From contig JAVTVX010000009.1 in assembly GCA_033439265.1 (NCBI GenBank), positions 13,171,109-13,235,108 on the forward strand: DNA of 64,000 nt, written 5' to 3'. The stretch is from Dillenia suffruticosa. Lineage: Eukaryota; Streptophyta; Magnoliopsida; Dilleniales; Dilleniaceae. Of the stretch, positions 46,101 to 59,967 are shown in pieces. The position numbers and the translations under genes are program-made. The notes below the pieces were generated by a model that saw nothing but the letters and a program-made list of their open reading frames with translations, did no database searches and had not been told where the DNA came from. Position 1 is the stretch's first letter; every line of letters starts with the position of its first letter.

Positions 46101-49100
46101 TCCTCTATATGCAGCTTCCTTTGCCCGAGCCCCTTTACCCGAGCCTCGACTTGCTCTTTAAGTGAAGTTGACCCTGCCTTGAGAACGGTTGTCTTTCCTC
46201 TGCCCATCTGGCAATTAAAAACAAAAGCATCTATAATAGGCACATTTATGGCATTTCCATGCTTATCTACTCCCCTGCCAAAAGCATCCAAACGTAGAGA
46301 GGCCTTGAATGGCTTCTGTTGGATAGCTAGGTCAGTTGTTAATTGACCTGGAAATATATTTATAAAAGGCACAAATTCAGAATCATGGTGAAATTCTATC
46401 TTGGCAGCTTCAATGTTGGGAATATTTGTAAGACCAACCAGACCAGTCATGCCACCCATAGGCAGCTTCACGGAAGCCACAGTGGCAAAGTAGTTGCATT
46501 TGGTTCCACCTGAATAGAAGCAGTAACAGTAGCAGTAGATGGAACAGGCAGAGGTAATTTGCAGGTACCAGGGAAGGGGGTTTTGTCCCCTCCTTGGGTC
46601 CTACAGAGGGGTTGCCATCTGAACTTGTGCTAGCACCCTTATTCGACAAAGGAATTTTCTTTAGCTTCTTTGCCAAGTCCTTCAGCATTTGTAAAGCTTT
46701 TTTAGCTTTTGCTAAAGCATCAGGAGATAGGCTTCCACTTATGCAGGCAGTTGAAGACGATCTATCAGTGCTCGATTTTCCAAGATCCTCATGAGATCTG
46801 GTAATACTAACACCCTTATCTTCATTTGCGGTAGTAATGGAAGACACCTTCGGTCACACAATCTAATGCCATATTGAGTGGCTTTGCTGTGCCTCTAAAG
46901 TCATGGCACTTTTTGGGGATAGCGGTTCCTCCTTCTAGCAGACTACTCCTTTCTTCCCCTTGGTTTGCAAGGGTGTGGCTGTTGCTCCACACCTGTTGGA
47001 CCTTACTGCTCCCCTACAACTCTCGCCGAAGCAGCTCCATCTGCAAGATTAGTGTTGTCTGTTGTTGCTGCTGCAACTTCTGGAGTTTCTCCACTGTAGC
47101 TAGTTGTTGCTCCATTCCCTGCTCGTATTCCCTCATGAATCTCCCCATCCAACTAAACCATTTTGCAAAATTTTCCATGACGGCCGGCTTTGATACCAAA
47201 TTGGTATGAGCCCTAGTACATGATCTAATCAATAAATATTCTACAGGGAATTCCTCACTTCCCTTACTAGAGTTTTTCGTCTCTTAGAACTTAGGTTCGA
47301 CAGTCAAGAACTTGTGCCCTAAAAAATTTTCTACCACACTTTTTTTATAAGAATTAGATTTATCTATTTATTGATCACACCATCTTTAAATAGAGAAAAC
47401 TAGGGTTTACAATAAAATAAAATTTTTACTAAAAGCAAATCTTTAAAATTATTTCTAATATAAAAAATTCATAAAATTAACGTAACTACTATTTTTAAAA
47501 AAAGATAGGTATCGACTAAAAAATGAAACTACTATTTTTCTAAAATATTTTCTTTTTACTCGTTTCTAAATATCCTACTCGAAGATTTTCTAGAATAATT
47601 TTTTCCAATAGTATCCAAATGCATATCACATACTTGGAGTGGGGAGTGAAAGGCTACCTCCCGTAACAATCAGACTCTAACGTGCAGGAGTCTTGTTTCC
47701 CAAATCTCAGATATGAAACCCTCACAGGAACCACTTTAGACCACTATTCTATATTTTTAGAATATAATGATACCAGTTGGGGCCCTACTCCTTTTATATT
47801 TGAGAACATGTGGCTTTCTCCTAGAAGTCTCACAAAGGTTGTGGAAGATTTTTGAAGAAATACCCATGTAAAAGCATGGGAGGGTTTCAAGTATTCATGA
47901 GGTAATTGAAAAGTCTCACGGAGGTTCTAAAAGCTTGGAACAAAGAGATTTAGTTGATGTTAGCAAGAAGAAGTGTTATCCTTTTAAGATTGATGAGCTA
48001 GATTAACCGGATGTTTTCTGCCCTTCTACCCATAAAAAGTCTTAGGAATGGTTTTGGGAGTTTCTTCTAAAGGACGAAATAAGTTTGCTTCAGAAGGCTC
48101 AAATGAAGTGGGTTTGATACGGAGATTGTGACTCGAGGCTTTTCCATTTGGTGTGCAATCGTAGAAAGCAAAAGAGTTTTATTAGAGAACTAGAGGATGA
48201 CGTGGGAAATGTTATTGCCAATCTTATCTTTTTGAGAACACCATTACTGATTTCCATTGAAATCTTTATGCTGAGGAGGATAGAGGTCGTCTTTGAGCAA
48301 CATTTTTATGGTAGGGTGCGTACTGAAGATGTTTTCCTTTCTCAATTTCGATTGTGGGTAACACTATTCTTTTTCTCAAAGAGGACAATGATGGTTTTCA
48401 AGATATAATCACCCTTCTAACATCTCTGAGAAAACTTTGGGGGTTCAGATCAATAGTGAACTTGTGAGCATAAATGTGTCCAATAGATCTTTTGCTTTGC
48501 AATCAATTATCAATTGAAAGACGAGGGATGGACTATTTCCTACTTAAGAGTTCCTTTGAGGGAGGGGAAGTCTGACAAATGTTCATTTTTGGGAAATCCA
48601 AGAACTGTACAGGAAGTAATTTTTCACCAAGTTGAGATTTCTTTTTCCCCCATACATGGAATATTGCCTTTGCCCTTGCAAACTTGCAATTCTTGAACCT
48701 TGTCCCACCATGCGAAACATAACCATGTAACCTTGTTGCCACCAATTTTACCTTTCAATTTTCAGGAGTACCTTGGTAACCAAAGAATTCCTTAACAACA
48801 CTAAGGTAATTAAGAAATTCTTCTGGTTGATGACAACCATAGAATTCTGGTAACTTCATTTTAATGCCATCCAGAGGTTGAAAATTCATAAAAATCAATC
48901 CACCTTTACTGGGTTTGATGATCCGCAAAAGGATTCACATTGTTGGAATCATCACCAACATAGCCATGACTTCAACCATGCTCATTGTGAACTTTGGTTG
49001 ATTAAGTTCTAGAGTAAGTAGTTCAACTTGCCTTCGAAGTGCCTGAATTCCTTCATCTCTTATTCCGCCCATCATTTGGTTTCTTTGACACCCTCTCCCT

Positions 49101-52100
49101 CTCCTTGCTGCCATTAGAAGAAAAACCTTAAACCAAGAGCTTTTACAAGGCACTGACACCAAATATTGCATCTACCAAGGAGGAATAAAGAAAACAAAGA
49201 AAACAATAACAGCCACTAAGAAGTAAGGCAACGGAGCACACCTCAACCTAAATTCTTATCAAAGAAGTTTAATACGAAATGATCTGTCATCTTCCTCCTT
49301 AATCCCCTTGTTTAAAAGAGCTAAAATCATTAATAACAAGGTGACTATTCAGTTTAATAACTCCTTTGAGAAGCAACATCCTTCCTAGTAAAGGGATTAA
49401 TACCTTCCCAAGAATTTCCACAATGAACTTGGTAGTAATTGATATCTACTAATTCCCAAGAATGACCAACCCAAACTTGGTAGGAATTATAGCATCAATG
49501 TTCACTGCATCAGCGTAAAACATAAAAATGAAATGATATATTCTCTTGATTGCAATAAGGCATCTTACATTTACTTTTAAAAAATATAAATAAAAAATAA
49601 AAATAGAAAACGCATGCATACTTAGTAGAATCCAAGGAAAACCATTAGGAGCAATACGATTATGTAGACTGTTTTCGGATTTCAGGCTGAGGTTCACTTT
49701 TGCCACTATATCCCAATAATACATAGCAAGATCAGAATATCACAAATTTAATCCAATATTAGCAAGGTAAAAAGGCTAACCATCTTGTAAGGCGGACCTG
49801 GCTTCTCGATCCTGCATTACAGTTGAGGAATCTATCAAAACAAGCTCAATGATGACAAAAGAGGGGAAACTAATGAAACTTCTAATATATATGTATATAT
49901 CCATATGTGTGTGTATCTATATATGTGTATATATATGTGTGTGTATATATATGTGTATATATGTACCATAAGTGTGTGTGTGTACATATATATATACACC
50001 AAATTTGGCACCACAAACTCCAAATTAGTCCATCCTAACCCTCCAAATGGTCAAAACAGTGAAAACCTCTAAACTTGATTGCAAAGCTAGTGACCAACGT
50101 ACCAATTTAATAGACCACCTCATAACAAGCTCGAAAAACATTCAAAAAACATATGCAAGAGATTATATTAACTTTCGAAAATTAACTTACTGAAGGTTTA
50201 CTTTCAGAGGCATTCTTCTTCTCCCTTTCATACTTTGCCTACAATAAAGGATGACAGGAAGAAGTTAATGACTTTATACAGGACAAAACATTCCATATAA
50301 CTTACCTATGAACATACCTGGGCTTCAGCTCGCCTATGTTGCCTCTCAAGTTCTGCCTTTTTCAACTCCCTCTCCTTTCTCATCCGCTCATATTTTCTCC
50401 TGTGATTTTCAATTTTATGAACATTGGGCTCAACCTGAAAATTACAAGCACAAGATGGGTAAGTAAATATGATTTTTTTTCCTCGAAAGGAAATAAAAAA
50501 GAGTCACCTTTTTAAGTGCTGTATCAATCTCCTCATCATAGTCTAACTTTGATGCTAGTCGCAGATCGCTGGCAGCTTCTTCCCACAAGCCCAACATGGC
50601 CCTTGCCATTCCTCGCACTTTATATCCTTTTGCTGAATCAGGGTTTATCTGAAACACATGGTTGCAAGGGACGAAAACAAATTTAGGAACATGAACTGAC
50701 ATTCCATTATGGCCTTTATGAACATAGCCTAGCCAATTTGACAACCTGCAAAGCTGCATTAGCATCACGGATAGCAGCATTTGGCTTCTTTAGCTTCACA
50801 AACACACTGGCTGAGATTAAGCATGTTCAACTTTTAAGTGAGCCGAAGAGAATGTGTATATGGATATGAAGTTGGAAAGCAACCAATCAGGACCATCTTC
50901 TAATGTTAAATTACCTCTAGTTGCATAAGGTATCGCTGAACTTGGATTTAACATGATAGCTTCTGTGAGATGATCTATCGCTGTATCCAGCTTACCTGCA
51001 AAGCATTTGCTACTTAAAAAAAAAATAAAATAAAATAAAGGATAAAATAAAAGAACCAAACAAGAGCCATTAAGAAAGTCAAAATGTTATAGTGTACCTT
51101 CAGATAATGCATCCATAGCTTTCGATTTTGACACCTGAGCAGCATCTCGGTTTGCATCACTTACTTCAATGGAAGGATCTCCCATCTGGGAGAAAAAAGA
51201 AAAAAACAAAGAAAAAAGCACACAACAGATGAAGTTAGTCAGGATGTAGCCATATCAACCTTTGCTTAACCCCTCCATTCTTCACACAAGAACCTTTTGT
51301 GGGGGATCATTGTCAGGCTCCACAAGGTCTGTCTCATCCAACTCAATATCAGACTCGACAATATCATTAACTAGCACATCTTCTCTTGAGGGGTCAGACA
51401 CTTTAGCATCAACATGTTCTTCAGCTTTACTGCCTCTATCTTGCATATTGGTTTTCTGAAATCAGAACATTGCCTGAATGTTTATGTAGTTGTCATCCAA
51501 AAAGAGGTCTAATAAACAAACAAACAGTCTAAAGAAAACACTAGGAGTGCTTTCAGATGTCTTTGTAATGCTATTCCAACAAGCTAAAAAAATTCCATTT
51601 TACTTAGACACCATGATAAGCCACAGAATTAAGTTTACTAAGCAGATGCCCAATGAGAGTACATGACCACATTATGGGTTATCACATGCATTGATGACAA
51701 AAATTGCCTCAGGCTTACGGTAAATCTGATTTACTAGCCAGAACAACAAACAAGGTTGTGATAATTTGTGCAAAGACAACTGTTTGATCTTCATCCTCTG
51801 CCAGCTTATATACATTTCAGGCACTTACGGAGTTAATGCTTCTAAAATATGTAGAATAAAAATTCAGGGTTCAGATCACGAATGAATTTCGTGAATTCGA
51901 AAATACCACAAGAATGCCCACGGCCCAAGGATCATGAGAATAATTTTTGTTAAATTTTTAGAACATGTTTACACCATGAAAAAGTTCGGTCGAACCTTTC
52001 GATCGTACTAACCACAAAACTTTAGATCTATTGAATTAGAAAACAAATTGATGCATGCAAATTGTCTACATATGTTCCTGATACTCGAATCTATCGATTT

Positions 52101-55100
52101 GAGTGATTAATTGCAGTTAGCGTCACTGGAAACCGGGTTTTCCAATTTTAAGACAAAATTCCTCCTAAAATCAAGACTAGGATAAAGAAAGAAAGGAAGT
52201 CAAGACGACCTGGTGGCAAACTCGTCGAGCGAGGAAGAACCGGCCCAAACACATGGGCACGTTAAGTATGTGCGCGATGAGGCACGTGAGCGTAGGAGCT
52301 GGCGTGTGAAGTTTACACACAAGAGAGACGCGTGAGCATCAAAGGTCAGTTTCGGGTCGGGTAGACCCGGATCTGCATCCCTACCCGTTTCTCGATCCGG
52401 GATGCAATTCGCGCACGTGCAGGCGCATGACCCCACGCGCTGCATGTTTGGTGCGTGTGCCGGCGCATAATCGGCGCGTGAGGCATTAGCAGGCTTTGCT
52501 GGAATATAATTTTTTATTTTTTTATGGTCCTATGCTATTAAATGTGACTTTTTATAAATTTTTGTGTATCGAATTCAAATCAAGATGGTAAGATGCAGTC
52601 TCAGGTTGCGGTGTATTATGTCCGTTGACTCATATGCTCGCTTTAAAGTCTATACTCAAGTCATTTAGAATTTGTTTGTTCAAATAGTGGACAAAATGTG
52701 AGAATAAATATCAATAAATCACTAAATTCTTTATTGCTGTAATGACAACTATCGTATTAGATTTCTGTAAGGGGGATAAACTGAACGGTAACAATTGCTA
52801 GATTTTACATTCAGTTTATTCTCGAGGAACAAGATTATATGAGATTTTGAAACACGAAATGGTTGATCCCGGCGAGGGTACAGCACCTCAGACTAGACGG
52901 GATAATGAGGTCTATCATGCGTGGAAAAAGATGGATAACCAACTTAAGACAATTCTTAGCAGTGATACAACATTTATAAATCTATGATGAAAATGCTATG
53001 GTGAAAATGCTAACTTATAAATTTATAACTTATAAGAAAATGGTTAATTATACAATAATACAATATTTGATACAAATGTCGAGTATGATCATCAGGTTGA
53101 GGAATACGGATAAGCCCATTTCGAATAAGTTTAAAGTATTGGGTATGATCCGATCTTTACCTGACTCATGGAAGATCATGAAAACCTATCTCACACATGA
53201 TGAGAATATTCATACTTTCACTTATGTGAATAGACACTGTGAGCTCGACGAGCGTCTAGAGATGAGTAGGCCATACACAAGTCATACTTATGCAACGAAG
53301 TCGAGTAAAAACTCCCGTGACACCAAACACGTAAGGCATAAACGTGAGAAGAAAACTCAAGATCTAGACAAAAAAAACCATCCGATAAATCCAACAATAA
53401 GGTACAAAAGCCCAGGAAGAATAAGTTTGATAAGACCAATGCGAAGTGCTACGCCCACGGTAGATTTGGTCATTTTGCACATGAGTGTGACAGATAAAAG
53501 TTATGTCTTTTTTCTTACGTGGTTTGAGTTTTGTCTCTCATCCACTGTGATACTTATTGATTTCTCTCATTTGCAGATTATAGACTCAGGAGTCACTGAC
53601 CACGTAACTCAAGACAGGAACACATACGCGGAGTTCCACTGAGTGAGTCCTCAGGCTAAAAGGATTTACGTGGGAAACAAAATATTTATCGTCGCAAGAG
53701 GAATTGACACTTGATTTTAGTATTTTGTTCAGATCGCCTAAAATATGCTTTGTTTATTGGAATCTTTATTGTTTCTATTAGTTATGACAACTTTTTAATT
53801 TGTTTCGGTTTTGTGAATGGACTTATGTATTGGATGCTATTTCTTTTAATAGTATTTCTTGTCATTTTTTTATTGTTTTTATATCTGATTGCGTAAATGA
53901 TGATGTGAATGCATGACATAGTAGACCTGGACCTATAGGGTAAGAAAGGATTAATCGATTAGCAGCTAATGGTCTATTAGGCCCACTACCCAAAGTCGAG
54001 TTGCCCATATGTGAATTGTGCCTAACCGACAAAGTTACGAAAAAACCATTTGACAAAGCAATAAGAGTTGGGACCTTATGAACATGAGAACCCGAAATAG
54101 AGCTATGTACTTTATTACCTTCATAAACGAATACACGCGTTTCAGTTACATCTATCTGATATCGCACAAATATGAGATATTGAAATATTTTAGGAAATTT
54201 ATTAACGAGATTGAGAATCAATTAGACTTAAAAATGAAAACTCTCGTAACCGATCGGAGGCGTAAATATTTGTCTGAATAATTTAGAGAGGTCTATTTCA
54301 AGAAGTGTAATACTAGACAGTTGACTATTCCTACTGCTCCTCAGCTCAATAAAGTAGCTGATAAGAGAAATAGGACTTTGTTGAAGATGGTAAAATCTAT
54401 GATGCGACAAACCAATTTGTCCATCTCCCATTGCAGAGATGCTTTATTGACTGCAACCTACGTTCTCAACCGTGTCCCATCAAAGTCCACAATTAGTACC
54501 CCATATGAGCTTTGGAGAGGGAGACAACCTAACCTTAGCCACTTGAGGTCATGGGGTTGTGTCACGTATATTTACGATTTCTCGCATCCATATAGCAAGT
54601 TAGACCCACTAGAAAAGAAATATATCTTTATAAGATACTCAGAATACTTCAAAGTGTATGTGTTCTTAGGTGAGCATACGGACAACACTGTCACTGAAAT
54701 TGAATCCTGTAATGCCACATTCCTTGAAAATGATTTCCCTAATAAATGTAAAATCAATCGGTGCTTTACTTTCTATAAGATGGATGAGGCTAATGGCTCA
54801 GCTGAGCCCGGCGACAATACCAAGAAACCATTACAGATCTTGGTTCTAACGAGAGCGATCCATCTAGAGGTAAAGAGATTCTCCCTCCTTATAGGATATC
54901 GAGGACACGTACTTAAACGTCACTTCCCAATTGAGGGTGAGGCCCTCATTGTGACCATCGAAGATGATGAGAAGTCTAAAACAGTCCAAGAGACTCTTGA
55001 GGGTTTTGCGAATGACCATTGGTTGAAAGTCTTGGATGAAGAGATAAAATCAATGACAATCAATAGGTCTGAGACCTAGTTGACTTGTCTGAGGGTAAAA

Positions 55101-58100
55101 AGACCATTGAAAATAAGTGAATTCTCAAGATTAAAAGAAAGGTATATAAATCGATAGAGAAGTACAAAACCTATCTGGTAGCCAAGGATTACACTCAAAC
55201 TAAGGACGTGAACTATGAGACTTTATCCTCAATTGTCAAATTTATCTCGATATATTTACTTTTAGCGATTCTCGCGAACATGGATATGGAGTTATACCAT
55301 ATGGATGTAAAATCTGTCTTACTTGACTGAAGTTTGGATGAGAAAATCTTTATGGAACAACCCTTTGAATTCGTTCTAAAAGGTCAGCAGGATTAGGTCC
55401 TTCGAGTTCGGAAGTTGATATACAGCCTTAAACAATCATCCAGACAGTAGTACCTGAGATTTCATGAAAAAGTGATATCTTATGAGTTTGTGATAATCAA
55501 GGAGGATCATTGCATGTACCTAATACGTTCTACTAATTCCTTTGTGATCATGTTCTTATATGTGGATGACATTCTATTGGTTAGGAAAAACAAAGAGTAT
55601 CTAATGATTATTAAAATATGGTTATTGTCAAGTTTTAATACGAAAGATACGGGTGAAACTCAATTCATTCTTGGAGTTAAGATCTAAAGGGATCGCTCGA
55701 AGCGGGAGTTGACTTTCACAAGAGTCTTATATTATGAAGGTTTTCGAGCATTTCAAGATAAGCGATTGCAATCTCATAGATATTCCTATCATTAAAGGTA
55801 AGGGACTGAGTGTTGATATATGTCCTAAAATTCGGGAAGAAATATGAGAGATGAATAGAATCTCTTATGCCAGTAGAATAGGCAATCTGATATACGCAAT
55901 AATGTGTACACGACTAAATATTTGTTTTGCAGTAAATCTAGTGAGTAAATATCAATCGAATCCTAGAAGGGGTCACCGGAGAAAAGTGAAAAGAATTCTG
56001 AGATATTCCAAGAGAACTACAGAGCTCTCCTTGTGTTACAGAGAAGATGATTTGCGTCTTCATTAGGTATTCAAACACCAACTAGGGTAGCAATATAGAT
56101 GAATGCAAATCGACATCAGGTTTTGCTATCTTGTCCAACGACGGTGCCATATCTTGAAGAAGCAAGAAGCAAACCTATGTATCTTCATCTACGATGGAGG
56201 CTAAGTTTGTGACATACTTAGAGACAGTTCAGGAGAGTGTTTAACTCCGAAGATTTTTGGATGATTTAGGGATTGTGGCAAATAAAGGGAGATCAGTGAT
56301 AATTTATTTGATAATCAGGCTGTCATTACCTACAACCAAGATCCTAAGTATCACAGTAGAATCAAATACATTGATATCAGATACCACTTTGTAAAAGATA
56401 TCATCGAGAAGCGTATGATGACATTAAGTACACTTTTACAAACAGTATAATGGTCAATCCTTTCACCAAACCCATTACAAGAGATTCCTTTATGAGACAT
56501 AAGAAATCATTAGGTTTATATGTATTTTGACATTTTTCACTATATACTGATTATAGTACTTATTGTTTTATATATATGACATACGTGCATTATTCAGTCA
56601 CAAATTTAATTATTACAGTTATTTGTTATCATATATTTTGTGATGAGGTGTGATAAAAGATATATCAAGCAGGTGTGGTCAAGTCTCTCACACGAATGAT
56701 CATCTCTGGCTTTAAGTGAGCGAGGATGAGACGGTTTCTAATTATAAGAGACTTTGAAAGTAACCCTGCTAAAATATAAATCGCCCTTATACGTGTTCAG
56801 GATGAGATTTATGTGATATGACTGACATGAACATACCCACATCCATATTATCTGTAAGTAGTTAAGTCCGAGATTTGGAATATCACCTACGTCTCGTGAT
56901 ATCATCTCTTAGATACTCTCTCTGAGATCTCTGAGTAAAGTCTCATGTGTAGACTAAATCACATACCTGTACAATGCAAGAGAAATCTAATATATGCCCT
57001 TTGGAGAAATAGGGGAATGACAATGTGGTACATGTTTCATACTACAACAATAACAACAAATTTAATCTTAATCCCAATATTTGATGTCGGTCATTTGAGA
57101 GATAAATTTAAAAAAATAAATAAAAGAAAAATAAAGTGAAAATAAAAGAAAAAAAAATAAAAAGAGAAATAAATAAATCAATAAATAAATATCTAAAATA
57201 TATTGATTTAATTTGTGCAAATTCTTCTACGCCATCCATTTCTATCCAACATAATTTCTTCTTCTAAATCCTTAATTTCCATATCTTTACAAATAATTTG
57301 CATTCAAGTTTTTAACGATCTACCTTTACATTTTACTAAATCTACTATATTGAAATTCTCGGTTCTCTTAATCAGGGTATCTTTGGATCTTCTTTGCACA
57401 AGCCCAAACAAGCTCACACGGCACTCTCGCATCTTATCCACAATTGAGCTAACTCCCAACTTGTTACGAATTTCTTCGTTTCTAATTCTATCTCTTCTAT
57501 TTTTTTCACACATCTATCTAAACATCTTCATTTCTTCTACAATCATCTATATGTCTCCATCAAATGTCTTAATAAGTGGATTGCTTCCATGGTAGATCTT
57601 TCTGGCATAAATTCAAATTGATTTTGTGATACATTTATCTCTGATCTCAATCTATGCTCTATTACTTTTTCTCATAATTTCATGGTATGACTCAAAATTT
57701 TAATTTAATTGGAGCAATCCTATATGTCTCATTTATTCTTATATAACGGTACAATTACACTCTTCCTCCATATTTGGGGTATTCTCTTAATTTGTCAAAT
57801 TTTATTGAAAAAATCCGTTAACACTTTTACACCAAATTCAGCCAAATATTTCCACACTTCTATAGGAATGCCATCAAGTTCTATGGATTTATTGCACTTC
57901 ATGAGAGTGAATCTTATGTTTAAAATCTCTATTATCATCTTCTACAAGTATCTAAATATTTCTTATATCTATTATACACTTAACATTAAAAAGATCGTCA
58001 AAATAATCACACCAACGCTTTCTAATATTCTCATCCTTTACAAGTATATTATTGGTTCCACTCTTAATGCACCTAACACCATTTAGATCTTTACCATTTT

Positions 58101-59925
58101 TTCTCTTAGTTTGGCAATTCTATAGATCTCTCTCTTTCTCTTAGAAGAGGAAATGGTGTTGGAAAGAAATGGATGGCGTAGAAGAATCAGCATAAATTAA
58201 ACAAATATATTTTAAATATTTATCTATTGATTTATTTACTTATTTTTCATTTTCTTTTTACTTTATTTTTATTTTTATTTCATTTTTCTTTTATCTATCT
58301 TTTTCAAATTTGTTTCTCGAATGGTCAATCTTAAATATTGGGATTAAGACTCATTTTGTTATTGTTGTTGTTCTCTCTCTCCGTCTTTAGTCTCCAATTT
58401 TTTGTATAATTCATTATACAGCTTGCTCTTTGACTCTTAGATAATCATTTTCACCTCTTTTTTTGCGTTTTTATATTTGTCATATATATCACTACTACTA
58501 TTACTTTTAAGATTCCTATAACACTCTCGTTTAATATGGAGAGATGTTTGAATTTATTCGTTCCGGCACAATAATTCTTTGCCTATAAGGACCTCCTTAG
58601 ATACACCAAGAACTTCCTTACCTATGCTCATAATATTGGTTGATATCTCTTTCCCCATTATTTCTGAATCATTATTAATAGACCAATTGCCAATTGAATT
58701 AATTTTTCTCTAAAAGTCGTCATCTTTTCTATTTTCAGATTTCACCACTTAATTCATGACTCCATGAATGGACGATTTCTTTTGCCTTTTAGACACGTAT
58801 ATCTACAACTAAGGGTTTATGCTGAGTTGCCACACTCTCCCCCAGTATAACTTTACAATCCTTAGAAGTCATTCTATCATCTTTCCTAGTGAGAAAGAAA
58901 TATATTTCACTAACATTAGACTCACTTTTATATGTAACTAAGTGCGATTCTTTTTTCTTAAAATATGTGTTTACAAGTACCAAAATCGAATATTGTAACA
59001 AACTCTAAAATGGTTCCTCTCGCCTCATTCCTACACCCAAGTCCCAAGTTTCCATATACGGTTTTGAATCCTTCATTCCTCTCGCCTACATATCCATTTA
59101 GATCTCCTCCTATAAATAGTTTATCTGTACTAGATATAATTTGTATAAAATTATCTAAATTCTTTCAAAATTTTCTTTTACTAATTGCATTTATATCTAT
59201 TTGAGACGCATACACTCTAACTATATTAACTATGTTGTCTTCATCTACTAACTTGACAATTATAATTCTTTCTTCTTTCTTATCTCTATTACATCTTCTA
59301 ATAGATCGTTATGTATAATTATTTCTACCACATTCTTAGTTCTATCCCTACCTGTATACTAAAACTTATAACTATAGGGTTCTACTATTTTAGCCTTCTC
59401 CCCCACGCACTTAGTTTCTTGAAGCACAAAATATGAATTTTTCGTTTATTCATTATTTCTTCTATCTCTCCTAACTTACTAATTAAGGATCCTACTTTCC
59501 AAGTGACTATGCGATCCTATTTTCATGGACTAAGTTATTTACCCGCACCTTAAAGTCCCTTGTTAACTTGTCGCCACATCCGGGATCTACTGTAACGCGT
59601 CGCTGAGGAGAAAACATCCCAAAGGTTTTTAATTGTTTGTCTCTCATTTTTTCTCATTTGACAAAATTTTTACGCTGACTGTCAACCTACAGCAACCCTA
59701 CTCCTTTACCCAGACTTGAGATAAACCGTGGCGAAGTTCTTCAAATAGAGATATATAAAACAAATTAAGTAAAAAAACACAAAATAAATAATAGCAAATA
59801 AGTACATAAATAAATAAATAGGTAAATAAAATGAGAGATATATATCATAAAATATATATCTATAATAATAGTAATAATAATAATAATATCAGTAATAATG
59901 GTAATAGTGAGAAGTGATAATATTA

Positions 59926-59967
<42 letters not shown>

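Larger units (their letters stand above)
45395..47628 (-). mobile_element. Non-autonomous LTR retrotransposon carrying cellular gene fragments
   Basis: Two 427-bp direct repeats (45395-45821 and 47202-47628) enclose 1380 bases. On the minus strand the 5' LTR ends ..GGGCTCATACCA, followed after three bases by a primer-binding site TGGTATCAAAGC (47198-47187, one mismatch to the initiator-Met type). A polypurine tract AAGAGGGGAG lies just before the 3' LTR (about 45834-45825). CATAC duplicates flank it. No protease, RT or integrase is encoded. Instead, a short gag-like leader and pieces of PRP3, paladin and a coiled-coil gene follow each other in the same sense. The layout recalls maize Bs1, an LTR element known to have transduced host genes. 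The LTRs differ at many sites, so it is old. Confidence 0.88.
44930..48570 (+). mobile_element. Degenerate L1-type LINE, split by an LTR element
   Basis: The endonuclease start IIIxWNVKTL lies near 45090, and [16 protein letters not shown] then [15 protein letters not shown] run at 45270-45394. The 45395-47628 insertion follows, after which the frame resumes as WSGE (47634) with the rest of the endonuclease. Then come RT-linker and RT pieces: [10 protein letters not shown] (near 47800), [24 protein letters not shown] (48130-48215), and [16 protein letters not shown] followed by a PLSYLGVPL-like remnant (48440-48560). Stops are frequent. It joins a gypsy gag fragment at about 48570. Confidence 0.75.
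40503..49780 (-). other. TDX intron 10 (9.3 kb), transposon-filled
   Basis: The donor GTTAGCC follows exon 10 (..QDG split codon) at 49780 and the acceptor ACCAG precedes GACAAGTTATTGG at 40502. Contents from right to left: gypsy gag fragment, L1 LINE, gene-carrying LTR element nested in the L1, LAGLIDADG fragment and trnF relic. The intron separates the TPR part from the thioredoxin exon. A poly-T stretch of the acceptor lies just upstream of the AG. Confidence 0.85.

Noticed and set aside
46410..46847. A functional PRP3 gene
   Set aside because: Only N-terminal and middle fragments are present, frameshifted, and enclosed by LTRs.
49835..50023. Tyrosine/isoleucine-rich open frame
   Set aside because: Translation of a TA/TG microsatellite within a TDX intron.
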